From Colius striatus (lineage: Eukaryota; Chordata; Aves; Coliiformes; Coliidae): DNA of 64,000 nt. Made by a program: the position numbers and the translations under genes. Numbering within the stretch: position 1 is the stretch's first letter; each line of letters starts with the position of its first letter. Positions 43,577 to 55,701 of the stretch are shown one piece after another. The notes under the pieces are model-generated. The model had not been told where the DNA came from. It did no database searches and saw only the letters and a program-made list of their open reading frames with translations. The stretch covers positions 4,500,001 to 4,564,000 of the forward strand of contig NC_084774.1 of NCBI RefSeq assembly GCF_028858725.1, given 5' to 3'.

Positions 43577-46500
43577 GGTGCTCAGACATGTCAGGGTGCT
43601 GCCTTCAAGCAGGAGCTTGTCAGTGGGGCAACGCTCTGTTTTGATTCTTGTACCATGTTTGGAAAAGTGATGGAGGGATAGAGTGGATGAGTTTAGGGTT
43701 GTCCCATCTCCCAAGTGGCAAAGCTGCCCCTGAGATGGTGGCTGAGGCTCTTGGGCAAGTCTTTGGGCTCTCATGTCGTAAGAGTGCAGCTGGCACAGGA
43801 GGCTTTGGGTGCTGCCATCAGCTCCATCCCTTTGCCGGATGGTTCACAGCGTTTTGTGTTTCCAGACACCCGACAGCTGTGGCTCTTGGCAGCTCCTTCA
43901 GCAGGAGTTGATAACCCCTGTCAGGGCAGCATGGAGGGAGACAAAGCTCTGCTGGAAGCCAGTCCCACACTTGGCTGTGCAGGCAGCTGTCAGCAGCCGT
44001 GGGGCAGGGGGGTGGCGGCTGGAGCTCGGCAGGGCCCCACCAGGAGAGATGATAACCCACCCGTGAGACAGCGCAGGCGGCTGTTGCCATCCCCTCCTCC
44101 CGCCTGCAGGGCACTGATAACCCTCCTGCTGGGTGAGAAGGCGCCAGGAGAGAAGGAGAAAACCCAATACATCCTTCTAGTAAAAACCCCACTGCACCTT
44201 TACAGCTGAGGCCCTTCCCAGGACCCAGAGTTGAAGCTCATGGATGAAGTGTGGAGCACGGGGCTCAGCCGGGCAGTCAAACCCCTCTGTGCCCCCCACA
44301 AGCTGCCCCCCACAGCCCTGGGGGCCCCATGGTTGAGCACAGTGGCTCACAGGCCCTTGCTGGTGCTGGGCAGGGCTGTGGGCCAGCGCCAGCTCCCGCC
44401 CTGCTGCCAACTCCCACCTGCTTGGGACTCAGACGGGGTGTTTTCTCACCAGTGCGTGGGCTGCAGGGGCAGATCCCGACACGTAGGGCCCCTGCACTGG
44501 CCTAACAGGTTTCAAGCTTTACAGGATTTCCCAGTGGCTGCTTTGGCAGTGGCTGCCATTCCCTGCAGGCCCCATGCTGAGCACTGCCCCCATTCCCCCC
44601 CATCTCTGCATCCTTATGGACACCACTAACGTCTCGCATGGCTGTGACCAATTGCATCGCCTCCCTGTGCCTCATTTCTTCACCAGCAAAGAGCAAATAG
44701 CAATGCTGCCTTGCTTAAAGGAAATTAATGCAGTTAATTAACACATGGCCCTTCTAATATGCAAGGGCCTGCTCTTTGGAGCCCTTGCACTGCGATATCA
44801 TCATTACTGTGAAGCATAAGCAACAGTTAGACCAGATGTTTGCACACAGTTAATGTTCCTTCCATCTGGGGAGGGGGGAAAGGGCAACCCCCCCAGTCAG
44901 GCGGGAGGGGAGGGCTGGCAGTGCTCTCCCCATCCCCTGGGAGCCTTGGCCAGGCGCTTCCTGGGGTGACAGAGGGTTTGGGACGCAGCTGCTGCACCAG
45001 CTGCTCCTGCTCTGCTCTGCTCACAAAGGCTGGTGGGTTTTGTGGGTTGTTTTCCCCCTCCTAATTCATGCAGAAGCTTATTCGGGGAGAGCAGGCTGTG
45101 CTCTGCCCCCTTCTCCCCCCACGGCTGTGCTGCCTGGCCACGCTGCAACTTCGCTGAGGCTTTCAGTGCTGGCAGCACAGAAAAAGGCTGGTTCTGAAGA
45201 CAAATGAAAGGCAAATGCTGGTGGGAGAAGGAAGGGCAGGGGCTTTTCTTGCATGTATATGAGGGAAAGCAGACTTGCACAGCTGCAGCCTCCTCCCAGC
45301 CTTGCCAGCCCTGCTTAGGAGTGGAGATGTTCTCCCAGGATCAGCTGTCTGGTGGGTGCTGCACACAGATAAAGTCCCAAGTCCATGGCCCCACCTGGTC
45401 ACAGAGAGGCTCAGGGAGGCTGTTCCTATGCTTTGTACCTCCCTGGATTTACCCCACAGCAGTCACTGAGTTCAAGTGGGGTTTGGCTGCCTCACACATC
45501 GGGACAGACTCAGCCCAAGGGGTGTCCACTGGTGCTTGCACTGAAGGAGAAGCACAGACAGGGGCTGCAGCTGGAGCTGGAATCCACACATAAGCTGTGT
45601 AGACAGCCTGGGAGGGACCAGGGAGGACACCTGAGAATAAACCCCCTGACATTGCCTTCTCTGCTCTAGCTTTTACCTAGACTCAGTACCTCTAGCCCAT
45701 CCAAGTTCACTTCCCAGCAGATTCAGAGCATGGTCCTTGGCACTGTGAACCCAAAAGGCAGGTAAAGTGCCAGAGCAAAACCTGTAGCTCACTCTGAGCT
45801 TCTCCTGGCACGGGAGGAGGCTTAGTTGCAGTATGATACTTTGACAGGGGGAAAAAGCACTTCAAGATAGGACTGAAGTGTTAATTCAGCATCTCATGGG
45901 CCTGGGCTGGACACTCCAGTATGACAGCAGCTACAAAGCAGGAGACTTTGTCTTAACCCAGCACTCTCCTTGCAGAGGGACCTTCCCCTGCTTGGGATCA
46001 GGACTCCCCTTACCTGCCCAGGCCATAGCAAGCTCCTCACACAGGGACTGCTTTATCTTCACTGCCACAGCTGTTACCTCTACAGCATATTCTTTCTATA
46101 GCTCTTGGCTTGGAAGAGGCACCAAAATAATCTACAGACACCCTTATTTTGTGTCTGTGTATGTCCTTATTTATTGTAGCTAATGGGTGAAACAGGTTGA
46201 GACTTGTGCCCAGCGCCAAGTACCCGTGCCCTGCTCCGGCAGACGGTCCTGCTGCGAGCTGCCAGCTCTGAAGAGGAGCATTTGGGCAAGGACAAGGCAT
46301 AGACTGAAGCCAGGACTCAGCAGGTGAGCAGAGCAGTCACCAACAGAGCTTCCTCCAGCTGACTTCCCTTTGCAGCCCCATGCTCTTTGCAAACACCCAC
46401 TGGGAACCCCGGGAGACCCAACTGCACACAGACTCTCTCTGCAAGAGCTGCTCACTCTCTTGCCCATTTACACCCCTCCTTGGACTGTGCCCTGTTTGTA

Positions 46501-47725
46501 CACAGCCCCCTTTGGACTCACTGCAGGTACAGCCATGCTAAATGAACCAAACAGCTATGGCACAGGAAAGTTCATCCTTCAAAAAGCACCCAGGATGTAG
46601 CCACCCCAGTTTGTCTTTGTGGCCAGGATCCTGACCCGAGCTGGCTGGCATTGCACTGGTTGTATCTGATGGTGTGCTCCAAGTAGCCCTGGCTGTCACC
46701 CCCCATCTGGTAACCTGTGGGCACAAACCCTGCCAAAGATGCACTCTGCAGGACTCTACATACAGGACTAGTAACATGCAACAACTAACCATTACTTCAT
46801 GTGTTTCAGTTTAATTATGACAGTAAAAAAGAATCCCCCCAAAGTAGGTTTTTATTGTTATTCTAGAAAGCACAGTGTTAGAATAGTGTAGGAGTGGTTG
46901 TACAGAAACACCCTGCAGAGGGATTTGGCAGAAAGTCTTGGATTCCTCTACTACACCAACTGTACAAGTCAATTCATGGTGGACAGGATGACTTCAACAA
47001 CCCACTGCCACCTCTTTCACATGTTTCAAACCCAGAGACTGAGATATTCCTCCAAGCATTCTGATCAGCCTAATTACAAGTTACTCAGGTTCTTCTCCTT
47101 TATTTTACACTGTCAGAAAATCAGGGCCTGGATAACACAGCAATTCTGAACACAAAGTACGTACCAAAGTAATAAAACTTGTATTATAAAGCATTCAGCT
47201 TGCTTTTCCTCTTCCCTATCACCAGTTTCATAAGGAAATGACACATAAAACTTCTTCTAAGTAAAGCAAAACAAGTGACCTCCTCCAGCAAGCTGGAATG
47301 AACACATTGGGTTAAAACTGAAGATTAGGACCCCTGAAACATTAACAGTGGCAGACAGACAGCAGGTTGCAGAGAACTACTCCTTATTTTGTCTCCTTCC
47401 TTACCTGCTGGATTTCAAAACCAGCATCAGAACACTGAACCCATCCTGCTTGGATTTGCATGACCCAGGAATATAAACACCACCTGATGCACAGGGAACA
47501 GCACATGGCTTGGGTTAGTAGCCAAAGGTCACGTTTGTGCTCATGCAGCAAAATAGAGTTTGAGTCAGAGCAGTTTCTCCTGGGTGAGGCCATATGCACA
47601 GGGCTCTGGTTACTGTGATGGCTCCCAACTGTCTGCAGAGCTGAGTGTGCTCTGGGATGCCCCTCTGTCATCACAGGAGTCCCCATGGACAGCTGGCTTT
47701 GGTCTACTTCGGCAGGCAGGGATCA
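43577..47725. other. Gene-free stretch upstream of E2F1
   Basis: No exon or repeat element recognised over about 4 kb. It holds the TGATAACCC cluster (43909-44123) and an AT-rich patch at about 44700-44850. AT-rich single-copy DNA follows at 46.8-47.4 kb. Confidence 0.5.
43909..44123 (+). promoter_or_regulatory. Cluster of three TGATAACCC motifs, candidate GATA enhancer
   Basis: The nonamer TGATAACCC occurs at 43909, 44050 and 44115, all on the plus strand and each with a GATAA core. It lies about 1.5 kb upstream of the E2F1 ATG. An enhancer role is inference only. Confidence 0.35.
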
Positions 47726-48545
47726 CAGAATCCCAGCATGGTGGGGGTTGGAAGGGTCCTGCAGAGCTCATCCAGCCCAACTCCCTGCTAAAGCAGGTTC
47801 CCTTGGCTCAGGGGGCACAGGAACGTGTCCAGGTGGGTTTGGAAACCTCCTGAGAAGGAGCCTCCACACCCTCCCTGGGCAGCCTGGGCCAGGGCTCCCT
47901 CATTCTTATAGTGAAGATTTCCCTTGTGTTTAAGTGGAACTTTTTATGTTCCAGCTTTTGTCCATTACCCCTTGTCTTGTCAGTGGAGACAACAGAAAAA
48001 AAAAGTGCTGCCCTATCCTCTTGACAAACACCTTTCAAATAGTTGTAAGTGTTGATGAGATCCTCCCTCAGCCTTCTCTTCTCCAGGCTGCTGCCTTTCC
48101 TCCTCACACACATGTTCCATCCCCTCAGCATCTTGGTGGCCCTGCACTGGCCTCTCTCCAGCAGTTCCCTGTCTCTCTTGAGCTGGGGAGCCCAGAACTG
48201 GACACAGGACTCCAGATGAGGCCTCACCAGGGCAGAGTAGAGGAGGAGGAGAACCTCCCTTGACCTACTGCTCACTCTTCTTGACGTCCCCAGGATGCCA
48301 TTGGCTTCTTGCCCACGAGGGCACTTTGCTGCTCATGTTTAGTTTATCAACCAGCACTCCCAGGTCTCTCTTCTGGAGCTGCTCTCCAGCAGGTCACCCC
48401 CAGCCTGTCCTGGTGCATGGGGTTTTTCCTTCCCAGCTGCAGGACTCTGCCCTTTCCCTTGTTGAAGCTCATGAGGTTCCTCTGCCCAATTCTCAGCCTG
48501 TCCAGATCTCACTGAATGGCAGCTCAGCCTCTGATGTGTCAGATC
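47726..48545 (-). mobile_element. CR1 LINE 3' fragment (minus), longest in the window
   Basis: About 820 bp. Antisense tail gaatcccagcatggtggggg, then through gaggcctcaccagggcagag and atgccattggcttcttgccc to the end of the CR1 ORF2 region (tgttgaagctcatgaggttc). No intact reverse-transcriptase frame. Confidence 0.9.
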
Positions 48546-50429
48546 GTTCCCACGCTGCTACCTGCTGCCTGTCTCGGTTTAAAGCAGAGCTTTAATTCCT
48601 CTATCAGGGCAAAAAAGCCTCACAGCACCCATATCTAAGCTGTTCTGCAGCCTCTCCACCTCACCAACTGTCCCAAACAGTGGTGGTTACTGCCCAGACC
48701 CGGGACAGAGCAGGCCATCACCTGCAGCGCAGGTTCGCACCTTCCAGCAGCCACAACCGCCCTGAGCACTTCTCTGGGGCACTAATTGCACAGGCACAGC
48801 TTTTCTCTCAGAAACCTCCTCCCTTTGACTGCAAGGATCAAACACAGGACACAAAACTGTAGCAAAACCAAATGTCATCCACCCATTGAACGTTCACCTT
48901 TGTTCAATAATGCACTTGTCCCGGAAAGGGTCCTTGTGCCGCCCTGACAGGCAGCACTGGCACACAGGTCCTCCAGAGAGGAGGGAAGCACAGTGGGTAT
49001 GCTGGGGCTGCATGCAGAGGCAGTAAAGAACCCAGAGCTTGCTTTGTTCCTTCAGAAAATAAATGATTAATAGCTCAGTAGAGTCAGTCTGCTATTCAAG
49101 GCTTGCTGCAAACTTCTGATCAGTTTTGATTCATTAACCTTTACAACAGCCTCTGAAAGAGGTTTCACGTCCCAAGGAGCAGCACCATTGTCACATGGAC
49201 CCTTCGGTTTTTATCAAGTAGTCCTAATTTTTGACAAACTGAGCTAAGCATTGAGACACTCTCAGCATCTGAGGGACAGGTGCTGAGGAAGAAACGAGTG
49301 CAAATACAACCAAACCCACGTTCATCTTGAAATTCCCACTGGGTCAGGGCTGGGGGTGGGGCAATGGCCCTTCTTTGTGGTGCCTGAGCATTTGGCTGCT
49401 TTGCAGGTGGCTTCCCAACTGCCTCTTTTTTATTAGCATTAAAACCAAAAGAAATAAAGGAGCACAAACAAGGGACTGAATTGCCCACACAATGAGCTGG
49501 GGGAGGGCAGAGATTGTAAGATGTATCCTGACTCAGACAAATTACTTCTGGTTCACTTCCCTACTACACGCCCGCATTGTTCCAACACCTTGGTAGCAGA
49601 AGGGGCTCATCCCCAGCTATCTGGTCACAGAAACAGCAACAGGGACCAAGGTCATTAAAGAACTGTTCCAATTACTTCCCTGGGGAAAGAAGGGACTTGC
49701 AGCTTAACGTCCTGTCCCAGCACAGCAGCAAAACCAACCGTCTGCGAATGGTGCCTGGGAGGGAAGGAGCCGCTGCTGGGCTGAGCTGCAGCGTGTCTCC
49801 AGCAGCAGCAGCTGCCTCCTGGGTCAGGAGTACAGATGGCTGCAGGCTCAGGCACAGTTTGCTTTCAAAGTCAGGTTGGTGATGAATTGCCAAGAGGAAA
49901 AGGGTGATTTGAACCAAAGACTGATGGCCACTGCTGCCAGGCTGATACTATCAGCTTGTGTTTGCCATCTAGAGAGGCCAGAGGTACTTTGGTAGTGTGA
50001 GTATGACAGGCCAGACCACTTTTGTCCTTCACATGGCCAGAGAGGGGATTGACAAGCAGCCACACAGTTGCTTTTCTCCTAGCAGGAGAAAATTCTTTTG
50101 CCTCTAAGGCTTGTGACTCCCTTTCTCAGAGGAAGGGCTGCCAGCTCTGAATTCAAAAGATTCCCAAGTCCTCAGAGCCACACAGCTCCCACAGGCTGCC
50201 TGCCCCATCCTTTGCTGCAATAATTAGACACGCTCAAGGATTTGTGAGTGTAATAGTTTTAGGGAGAGCTTCTCAAGCCATGGCTGTCAGATCATGGAAG
50301 GGCTTTCTGAAATCCCATCCAAGCTGACAGGGATTCAGCAATATTAGCAGAACACCAGCATTCTTATTGAGGCTTCTGACAGGAAAATAGAGTGCTGCAC
50401 TCATGCTGCATCAGCTGCCCAGCAGCGGT
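48546..50429. other. Intergenic, nothing recognised
   Basis: Single-copy sequence. No exon, RNA gene or repeat seen. Confidence 0.4.
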
Positions 50430-50515
50430 GTGAATCACAGAATGGGAGGGGTTGGAAGAGACCTCCAGAGATCATCCAGTCCACCCCCAGACACAAGTTC
50501 ATAGGGAAATCAGAC
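50430..50515 (-). mobile_element. CR1 tail remnant (minus)
   Basis: Antisense CR1 tail only: gaatcacagaatgggagggg then ttggaagagacctccagaga and tcatccagtccaccc. Confidence 0.8.
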
Positions 50516-50789
50516 CTCACCTGTAGCTTCACTATTTTTTCAATATTTGAATTTTTAAGCTTATCTACACCACACAAAATACTGAATTACAGAGAAACAA
50601 ACCCAGTTCCTCACTTCTGTAGCTTCCCTGGGGTTGGTCTGATTAAATCCTGATTGTGTTCAAACTCAAGCAGGCTGTAATGGCAGCTGAAGGCAAGTTA
50701 CAGGTGCCATGGATAGTTGCTATGGCAAAGCACTACCTTGCCTTTGGGACACCAAACACAAGCACATCATAGATGGGGGCTGAAAGGAC

Positions 50790-51312
50790 TAATCCAGTCC
50801 CTTTGCATCTGGAATATTGTGTCCAGCTCTGGGCCCCTCAGTTCAAGGACAGGGAGCTGCTGGAAAGGGTTCAGCACAGGGCCACAAAGATGATGAAGCA
50901 AGTGAAGCAGCTCCCTGTGATGACAGGCTGAGAGAGCTGGGGCTCTGCAGCTTGGAGGAGCCTAAGGGGTTACCTCATTCATGGTTACAAATCCATCAAG
51001 GGTGGGTGTGAGGAGGCTGGAGCCAGGCTGTGCTCAGTGATGGCCAATGACAGGACAAGGGGCAATGGGGACAAGCTGGAACAAAAGAGGTTCCAAAGAA
51101 ACACAAGGAGGAATTTGTTCTCTGTTGAGGTGAGGGAGCACTGGCAGGGGCTGCCCAGATGGGCTGTGGAGGCTCCTTCTCTGGAGACATTCCAAACCCA
51201 GCTGGATGAGTTCCTGTGTGCCCTGCTCTAGGTGGTGCTGCTCTGGCAGGGGGGTTGCACTGGATGAGCTTCCCAGGTCCCTCCCAACCCTTGAGATTCT
51301 GTGATGCTGTTC
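50790..51312 (+). mobile_element. CR1 LINE 3' fragment (plus)
   Basis: Contains ttgtgtccagctctgggccc, gggagctgctggaaagggtt and caggacaaggggcaatgggg, and ends ttgagattctgtgatgctgt. Same subfamily as 22411-22845. Confidence 0.92.
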
Positions 51313-52470
51313 GTGATCTGTCACAGAGACTGTAGTTGGACTGAGCCATAGATGCAGCTCAAGAGCCAGAGGACTCTGTTCCTGCTCCTCCTGAGCCACG
51401 CAGGATGCAATTCAATGCCAAACATTGCAGTACCAGACAGGCTGTGGGTAGGGGAACATTTAACTCTCCTTCTTGCTGACAGGGAGTGGAAAATAAAGAG
51501 CAAAGCAGCACCCGAGTAAGCATAACAGTAATAAAAGAGCTTAGGAGGACAAGGAAAAATTACTTCTACTCAGAGGCTACCTGAACTTAAATGTGCTTCT
51601 TCAGTCATACCACTGAATATGACAAATTGCTGGAGCCTGGAGTGTAAAGAGACTCCAAAAGAGGATGAAGAACAGTACCAGTACATTATAGCATGACAGG
51701 ACATGGTCAGGTCAGGATGGGAAAGCAGATGAGTACAGGGAAAGCAAACAGAATCATCCAGACTGAGCTAAAAAAACAACCCTTAGCACAGGGAACTTAA
51801 CAAATCTTTTCTGAGTATCACCACATAAACACAGTGCACCAGGAATTATTTTAATGTACATCATTAAATGGATGGTGTAGTGTTACATGGCTGGGCCAGT
51901 GCTTTGCACTTCTAACAGTTTGAATTGATTAATTTTGAATAGTTTTTGGTCTCTCTCAGCTACCTGGCCAATCTTCTGCTAAAGCCCTGTGTGAGCTGCA
52001 GCTCCTGAGCTCAGAGCTGTTTTAAGAGGAAGATTCACCAGTATCTTCATCTGTGGCCTCACCCTGGCTCAGCAAGAAGCCTGCACAAATCAGAAGTACA
52101 TCCAAGTTTGATTACTGCTAACACATGCCATTGCTGGGGAGGGATGATTCCAGACCTAAGAGAAACCCATGTGCTTCTCTTGCAGCAAAACAGAAGTGTG
52201 TGTGTCACTTCCACAGCAGCAGTGCCCAGCGTGGTGTCTTGAGGGCATGGGAAGTGCCTCAGCCTGGTTTCAAAGGAGTCCACATTGCTTCACTGTTTTG
52301 GGTATTGAGCTCAAGCAGCTTTTATAAACTTGACAAATAAGTTTAAGATAATGACACTGTATTAATTAGTGCACTCTGGAGGGGACAGATTCAGCCCAAG
52401 TGCATGAAAGAAAGCAGGCAAAAATACTCCTTCCAAGCCTGATTTACCAGGCTTGTACCAGACAACTGTA
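51313..52470. other. Intergenic, downstream of PXMP4
   Basis: AT-rich single-copy DNA. No feature recognised. Confidence 0.4.
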
Positions 52471-52475
52471 ACAGT

Positions 52476-53023
52476 TTTATTCTCAAATATCTTATTGTCT
52501 CCCTGAGGGAAAGCTGCAGAGGAAGTCCCTTAAGGAACACACAACTGTCCTTGAGACAGTTTAAATAAGATTTTGAGCCATCCACAGAAATCATGTCCCT
52601 GCTTCCAGACCTGAGCAGGACCCTCACTCCCACCACGCTACAGTGAGCACAGACAAATGCTTCTGACTCAAGAACCTCCAGACAATCTCTAGATTGTCAT
52701 GATTAGGTGTTCTCCACTTAGTGTCAGGCTGTCATAAGTACATTTAGTTTCTTAAAAAAATTAAAAAATCCCCTCACAAGCCATACTTGTAGGGAAAATA
52801 AGGCCTCTCTTAAGAAAAAGAGTGTAACAAGTTTCTGTGGGGTACTTACTTGCTCTAAAGAGAGCCCAGAGAAGGGTAATCAGAACGTTTTGGCCAGGAC
52901 ACAGGAGGCAACTCTGCCTGATGGATGTCAATTAAAATCACCAGGCAAGAGCAACAGAATAACCTTTTCCCTAAGCTGCTTGGCAGGTACTGTCCTGTTC
53001 CAAGGTGTCTGACAGTGAAGCAC
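52476..53023 (-). other. PXMP4: PXMP4 3' untranslated region (proposed)
   Basis: From the stop at 53024 to a minus-strand AATAAA at 52476-52481 (TTTATT on plus). It is the first canonical signal I noticed downstream of the stop. A longer UTR cannot be excluded. Confidence 0.5.
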
Positions 53024-53287
53024 CTACTTGCTGTCTGTCCTTTTGTTATAAATGAGAAAGTCAGAAATGTCATGCCACACGTTGCTGTCGTCGTACAGGT
53101 AGGTCATGGAGGACTGCAGAGAAGGCTGCAGAGTCTGCCGGTGGTATTCAAAGAGCCAGAGAACAATCCCCCAGATGAGAGCAGCCACAAGTGGAAAGGG
53201 ATCCTGCTTTGGCTGTGGGACATAGCCCTTTTCCACTGCCAGCCGGGACAGGCCAAACAGGATCCGAGACAGCAGGTACATAATGAT
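53024..53287 (-). CDS. PXMP4: PXMP4 exon 4
   Basis: Reads [20 protein letters not shown] ... [20 protein letters not shown] ... [19 protein letters not shown] and TAG. It holds the last two predicted helices. Confidence 0.95.
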   Translation of the reverse strand: MIMYLLSRILFGLSRLAVEKGYVPQPKQDPFPLVAALIWGIVLWLFEYHRQTLQPSLQSSMTYLYDDSNVWHDISDFLIYNKRTDSK

Positions 53288-55701
53288 CTGCGTGAAGAGA
53301 AAACCCAAAGGACGTTAGGTAAATAACCTGCCCCTTAAGGGATCTAGAAGTGAGAAGGCAGGCAAGAAGGGTGGAGATAATTTACCCAACTTAAAGCAAA
53401 CAGGTTGTAGGTTCATGTACTGAGATATGTAACTGGAGGTATTTGTGTTTTCCACATGTCCTTAAAGGGAGCTGTGGTGGGGTGGGGGTCAGTGTCTTCT
53501 CTCCAGTAACAAGCGATAGGACAAGAGGAAATGGGCTCAAGTTGCACCAGGGGAGGTTTAGACTGGAGATGAGGAAGAACTTTTTCACTGAGAGGGTTAT
53601 TGAGCATTGGAATGGGCTGCCCAGGCAGGTGGGGGAGTGCCCATCCCTGAAGATATCTACAAGACACAGAGCTGAGGTGCTGAGAGCCAAGGGTTAGTTC
53701 AGTGATGGGCCTGGCAGTGTGAGGGGAGGGCTTGGACTCGATGATCTTAAAGGTTTTTTCCAACCATAATGATTCAGTGATTCTCAAAGTCCTGCTTCTC
53801 CCCTGATGCTCTAATTTAGCAACCAACAAGCTACCCTTAATGCAACACATGTTTGCAGTTGCACAACTTTAGTCTTTGCTCCGTTAACGCCACCTCAGGC
53901 ACACAGAGCACAGCCACAGAGCAGCTGCCAACCTGCCAAGCAGGTACAAACTCAGACATCTGGACACATCCACACTGAAGGTGTGCTCTTGCAGGGCATT
54001 GCTTAAGATGATTAATCTGCACCTGTGTGTTTTACTGATTGACTCATCCATGACTGTGCAGTAACAACCAGCTACAACCAGTAACAATCAAACGTCCCCT
54101 GAGCAGCTTTTGTCGGCCAAACCAGTTTTAGTTAATGACAGCCCAGTAACCGACTGCACCCCACGCTCACAACACCCAGCCTTTGATGCCCAGGCTGCAC
54201 ACACCCTTCAGGGACACACAGAGCTACCTCTGGGATTTGAGTGCAGAGCAGCCAAAACAAGAACTGCTGTGATATGGTAAGAGTGTCAGGCTACATGTTA
54301 AGAACCACCAGAAACATGCCAGGCTAAACCAGCGACCTTCTGGCACACCAGCACCCATCTGTTGGGACTTTTTTGGCAAGGAAACTTTCAACAACTGCAT
54401 TTACCTGGCTGTTGATGGGATTGTTCTCACCAAACACTAGCCAACCCCCAATGCAGGCTGCAAAGAAAGAATGAAATGGAATTTTTTTGCCCTGGAGCCG
54501 GGACTGCAAGGCCATCAGCCCCTTGTAGGTGAACACAAAACACGCCAGGTTCCGGGAGTGAGTGTACGTAGCCTGAGCAATCGCTTTCAATTTCTCTCTT
54601 AAACTGAAGGAAAGAAACAGACAATTAGGAGAGCAAAAAGGCAGGAGCACTGCATTCTGCCTGGCCACCACCTTGACCTACTCATCTAGGCTGATAGCTT
54701 CAGGACACAGCTGTTTAGCCTGAGGACTCTGCTTCTGTCTAATTCTGTGACCAGTTCAGCAGCTTTTTCTGTTTCTTTTTCAGCTTAAGTGCAAACCTCT
54801 GGCATAAGTGATGAAAGCCACAATGTGCAGTACTATCGTGTAGCTTCCTTTATATGAACAGAGTGCTGCTGTTTGCATCTGCCAATTTCTCCTCTGCCCA
54901 CTGGTTCTCACCAAACACCCTACGAGCAGCTGACCCCCACAACTACAGGTGTCTGCCTGTGTGTATGAGTTGTTCTGCTCAGCTATCAGACCCAACGGCT
55001 GTGGCCAGGGCTCATCCATCTTTCAGCTTTTTAAACCCTCTGGAAATACAAAGAAAGGTCGAATGAAAGTGTTTTAAGCAGGAATGTGGAAACACAGAAC
55101 CGGGGTTTGTACCTTCCACTCTTGAAGAGGAAAGTCATCACCAGGGCATGCGGGGCACGAATTTTTGCTCCATAACTGCAACAGTGAATTACATATTTCA
55201 GAGGCTTTGTTTTATACTGTGTAAAGAGTGCATTTACATTTCACTGACAGGCAAAAGATGCAACTTAAGCGATTATACCTTAGTTTTAAGTCAGCCCAGA
55301 AGCAGCAGCACCCCAAGACGGGAGGTGCCCGGAGCCCAGGCTTAAGAGAACCCGAACCCCGGTGAGCCAGGCCCCAAGGGTACCCCCAAGAACCCCCTCT
55401 GATCGGTGACAGGGGCGGAAACGCCGCTCGCGAACCTCTACGCCCACAGCCCCGCCGCTTCACACGCGGGGAGAGCCTGCGGGCCTTCCCGCGGCCCTGG
55501 GAGCGACCAGGCCCCGAGGAAACCGACACACCCCCGGGCCCGGCGCGCCCTCCCTCGCAACCCTCGGCCGCCCCCGCGCACTTACACCGCCCCGTTGCGG
55601 AAGCCTTTGATGACGGCGAGCGCGGCGCGGTAGCGCTGCTGCTGCAGGAGCGCGTTGGCGGCGCGGAGCAGGGCGCGGAGCGGGTCCCCGTCGCCCGCCA
55701 T
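53024..55701 (-). CDS. PXMP4: PXMP4 (PMP24), peroxisomal membrane protein 4; complete, four exons
   Basis: Integral peroxisomal membrane protein of the Tim17/Tim22/Tim23/PMP24 family; its transport role is unsettled. Exons from start to stop: 55586-55701, 55113-55175, 54405-54603, 53024-53287. All introns are GT-AG and phases close into 213 residues (human 212). Reads [20 protein letters not shown], then [13 protein letters not shown] (about 27-39), [17 protein letters not shown] (40-56), TYKGLMALQ (85-93), GENNPINSQ (118-126) and the C-terminus [15 protein letters not shown], all conserved with human. Hydrophobic segments at about 79-92, 103-118, 127-140 and 157-172 are likely membrane helices. 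There is no signal peptide, as expected for direct peroxisomal insertion. Head-to-head with ZNF341, with 620 bp between start codons. Confidence 0.95.
53288..54404 (-). other. PXMP4 intron 3
   Basis: Contains a CR1 copy (53455-53790). The rest is single-copy with nothing recognised. Confidence 0.6.
53455..53790 (+). mobile_element. CR1 LINE 3' fragment (plus)
   Basis: Contains gggctcaagttgcaccaggg, cattggaatgggctgcccag and the tail gatcttaaaggttttttcca, then gattcagtgattctc. In PXMP4 intron 3, antisense to the gene. Confidence 0.9.
54405..54603 (-). CDS. PXMP4: PXMP4 exon 3
   Basis: Reads [20 protein letters not shown] ... [20 protein letters not shown] ... [15 protein letters not shown]. 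Contains two hydrophobic segments. Acceptor ccttcag, donor gtaaat. Confidence 0.95.
54604..55112 (-). other. PXMP4 intron 2
   Basis: About 510 bp, no repeat or motif recognised. Confidence 0.6.
55113..55175 (-). CDS. PXMP4: PXMP4 exon 2
   Basis: A 63-nt exon reading [20 protein letters not shown] then G. Acceptor gttgcag, donor gtacaa. In-frame length, so skipping would delete 21 residues. Confidence 0.93.
55176..55585 (-). other. PXMP4 intron 1
   Basis: About 410 bp. The half next to exon 1 is CpG-rich and continues the promoter island; the other half is AT-rich. No repeat or exon seen. Confidence 0.6.
55586..55701 (-). CDS. PXMP4: PXMP4 exon 1
   Basis: Reads [20 protein letters not shown] then [18 protein letters not shown]. 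The ATG is in the CpG island. Donor gtaagt after two bases of a Val codon. Confidence 0.94.

Noticed and set aside
47726-48545. Possible active CR1 with reverse transcriptase
   Set aside because: The longest CR1 here is about 0.8 kb and contains only the 3' end of ORF2 plus the 3' region. All copies are 5'-truncated.
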